This document shows positions 13,107 through 13,585 of a stretch of 13,585 nucleotides of DNA, piece by piece (within the stretch, counting starts at the first letter, position 1; every line of letters begins with the position of its first letter). Location of the stretch: contig JAJJXM010000213.1 of assembly GCA_024516155.1 (NCBI GenBank), positions 1 through 13,585 on the forward strand. The letters run 5' to 3'. A program made the translations under genes and the position numbers. The notes beneath the pieces were generated by a model. The model was not told the DNA's origin. It was given only the letters and a program-made list of their open reading frames with translations, and made no database searches. This DNA comes from Pyronema omphalodes (lineage: Eukaryota; Ascomycota; Pezizomycetes; Pezizales; Pyronemataceae).

Positions 13107-13176
13107 AGTTAGGGTTTAAGCAAAGAGGTGGAGCTAGGGCTAGGCGAGAGGAGTTAGGGTTAAGCGAGGACAAGGG
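13107..13176 (+). repeat. Three telomere-like repeats in the LTR U3
   Basis: Units start at 13107, 13132 and 13152: AGTTAGGGTTTAAGC, AGCTAGGGCTAGGC and AGTTAGGGTTAAGC, each followed by a purine-rich GAGG-type segment. The cores match or nearly match the TTAGGG telomere repeat of filamentous fungi. The same array is at 4928-4997 and 11954-12023 in the other LTRs. Confidence 0.75.
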
Positions 13177-13221
13177 GGTAAGTGCGGGGTGGAACGAGGA
13201 GGGTTTCCTCGAGGTTTGGAA

Positions 13222-13321
13222 TATGTTTTGCTTATGTTTTGTATTGTGTTTTGCTTATGTTTTGTATTATGTTTTGCTTATGTTTTGTATTATGTTTTGG
13301 TTTATGTTTGTATTGTGTTTT
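13222..13321 (+). repeat. 11-12-bp T-rich tandem repeats in the LTR U3
   Basis: About nine degenerate units of the type TATGTTTTGCT / TATGTTTTGTAT alternate over 100 bp upstream of the TATA box. The array is the same in the other two LTRs (4783-4882 and 11809-11908). It may be an upstream promoter element or a nucleosome-excluding tract. A frame across it gives a Cys/Phe/Leu-rich hydrophobic peptide that is probably a by-product of the repeat. Confidence 0.8.
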
Positions 13322-13585
13322 AGTTAGGTTTTGGGAGTCACAGTGGAGCGAAGGGTGTCTCATGATGGATGGAATATCTGCGGGTCAGATCAGTTGGGAA
13401 ATCACATGAGCACAGGGACAAAGGTATATAAGGGGACATTTGTATTTCATTAGTCTAGTACGCAATCAATTATCTATCTACACAATCCTATCTACACACT
13501 GCAGTTCTATCATCTAAACCGTGACCGCAAACCCAGCCCATCCCAACATACTTACCCATCCCGAATACCCACCTATCCTCCCATC

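Larger units (their letters stand above)
13013..13585 (+). repeat. Third LTR copy, opposite orientation, cut by window edge
   Basis: It starts TGTCACGAACCG and matches the coding-strand sequence of the other LTRs for 573 of 746 bp. I found two differences: A for G at 13122 and C for A at 13391. The TATA box is at 13425-13432 and the inferred start at 13460. The five bases before it are GCTTC; the matching duplication would lie outside the window. It may be a solo LTR or the 5' LTR of another full element running to the right. Confidence 0.95.

Overview
The window looks like a transposon-dense stretch of a filamentous fungal (probably ascomycete) genome. The reasons are a chromodomain-bearing Ty3/gypsy element, a Tad-like LINE with an RNase H domain, a short Mutator-like DNA element, and no recognisable host housekeeping gene. 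Almost everything that can be named is mobile DNA, and the pieces are nested. I cannot name the species.

Layout. (1) 1-2470: mostly non-coding DNA. A protein-coding 5' end runs off the left edge (<1-317, minus), and a small proline-rich ORF lies at 1561-1965 (minus). (2) 2471-4345 and 12118-13012: two parts of one old Tad-like LINE on the minus strand, from the end of its reverse transcriptase through RNase H and a zinc knuckle to A-rich tails. It carries in-frame stops. (3) 2780-3336: a 557-bp Mutator-like element with 94-bp terminal inverted repeats and a 9-bp target duplication, inserted in the LINE's A-rich 3' tail. It holds an 82-codon ORF resembling a MULE transposase N-terminus. (4) 4346-12117: a complete, apparently young Ty3/gypsy chromovirus on the minus strand. 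It is 7,772 bp, with two 746-bp LTRs that I read as identical and a 5-bp duplication (GGGAT). Removing it rejoins the LINE reading frame exactly. (5) 13013 to the right edge: a third copy of the same LTR in the opposite orientation, also inserted in the LINE and cut by the window end.

How the gypsy element appears to work. Transcription should start about 35 nt past a TATA box, where the first ten nucleotides (ACGCAATCAA) are exactly complementary to the site next to the 5' LTR. This implies Tf1-type self-priming instead of tRNA priming. The leader has no AUG for about 544 nt until the Gag start. Gag is followed by Pol in the -1 frame, joined by a slippery GGGAAAA, a 5-nt spacer and a perfect 11-bp stem. 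Pol reads protease, a repeat-built charged linker, RT, RNase H, integrase and chromodomain.

Five nucleotides after the Pol stop a third ORF starts. It encodes a Cys/His-rich, then Pro- and Arg-rich protein of 312 residues, whose last 34 residues, a predicted membrane anchor, are encoded inside the 3' LTR. This third ORF is the least familiar and most interesting item. Its function is unknown to me.
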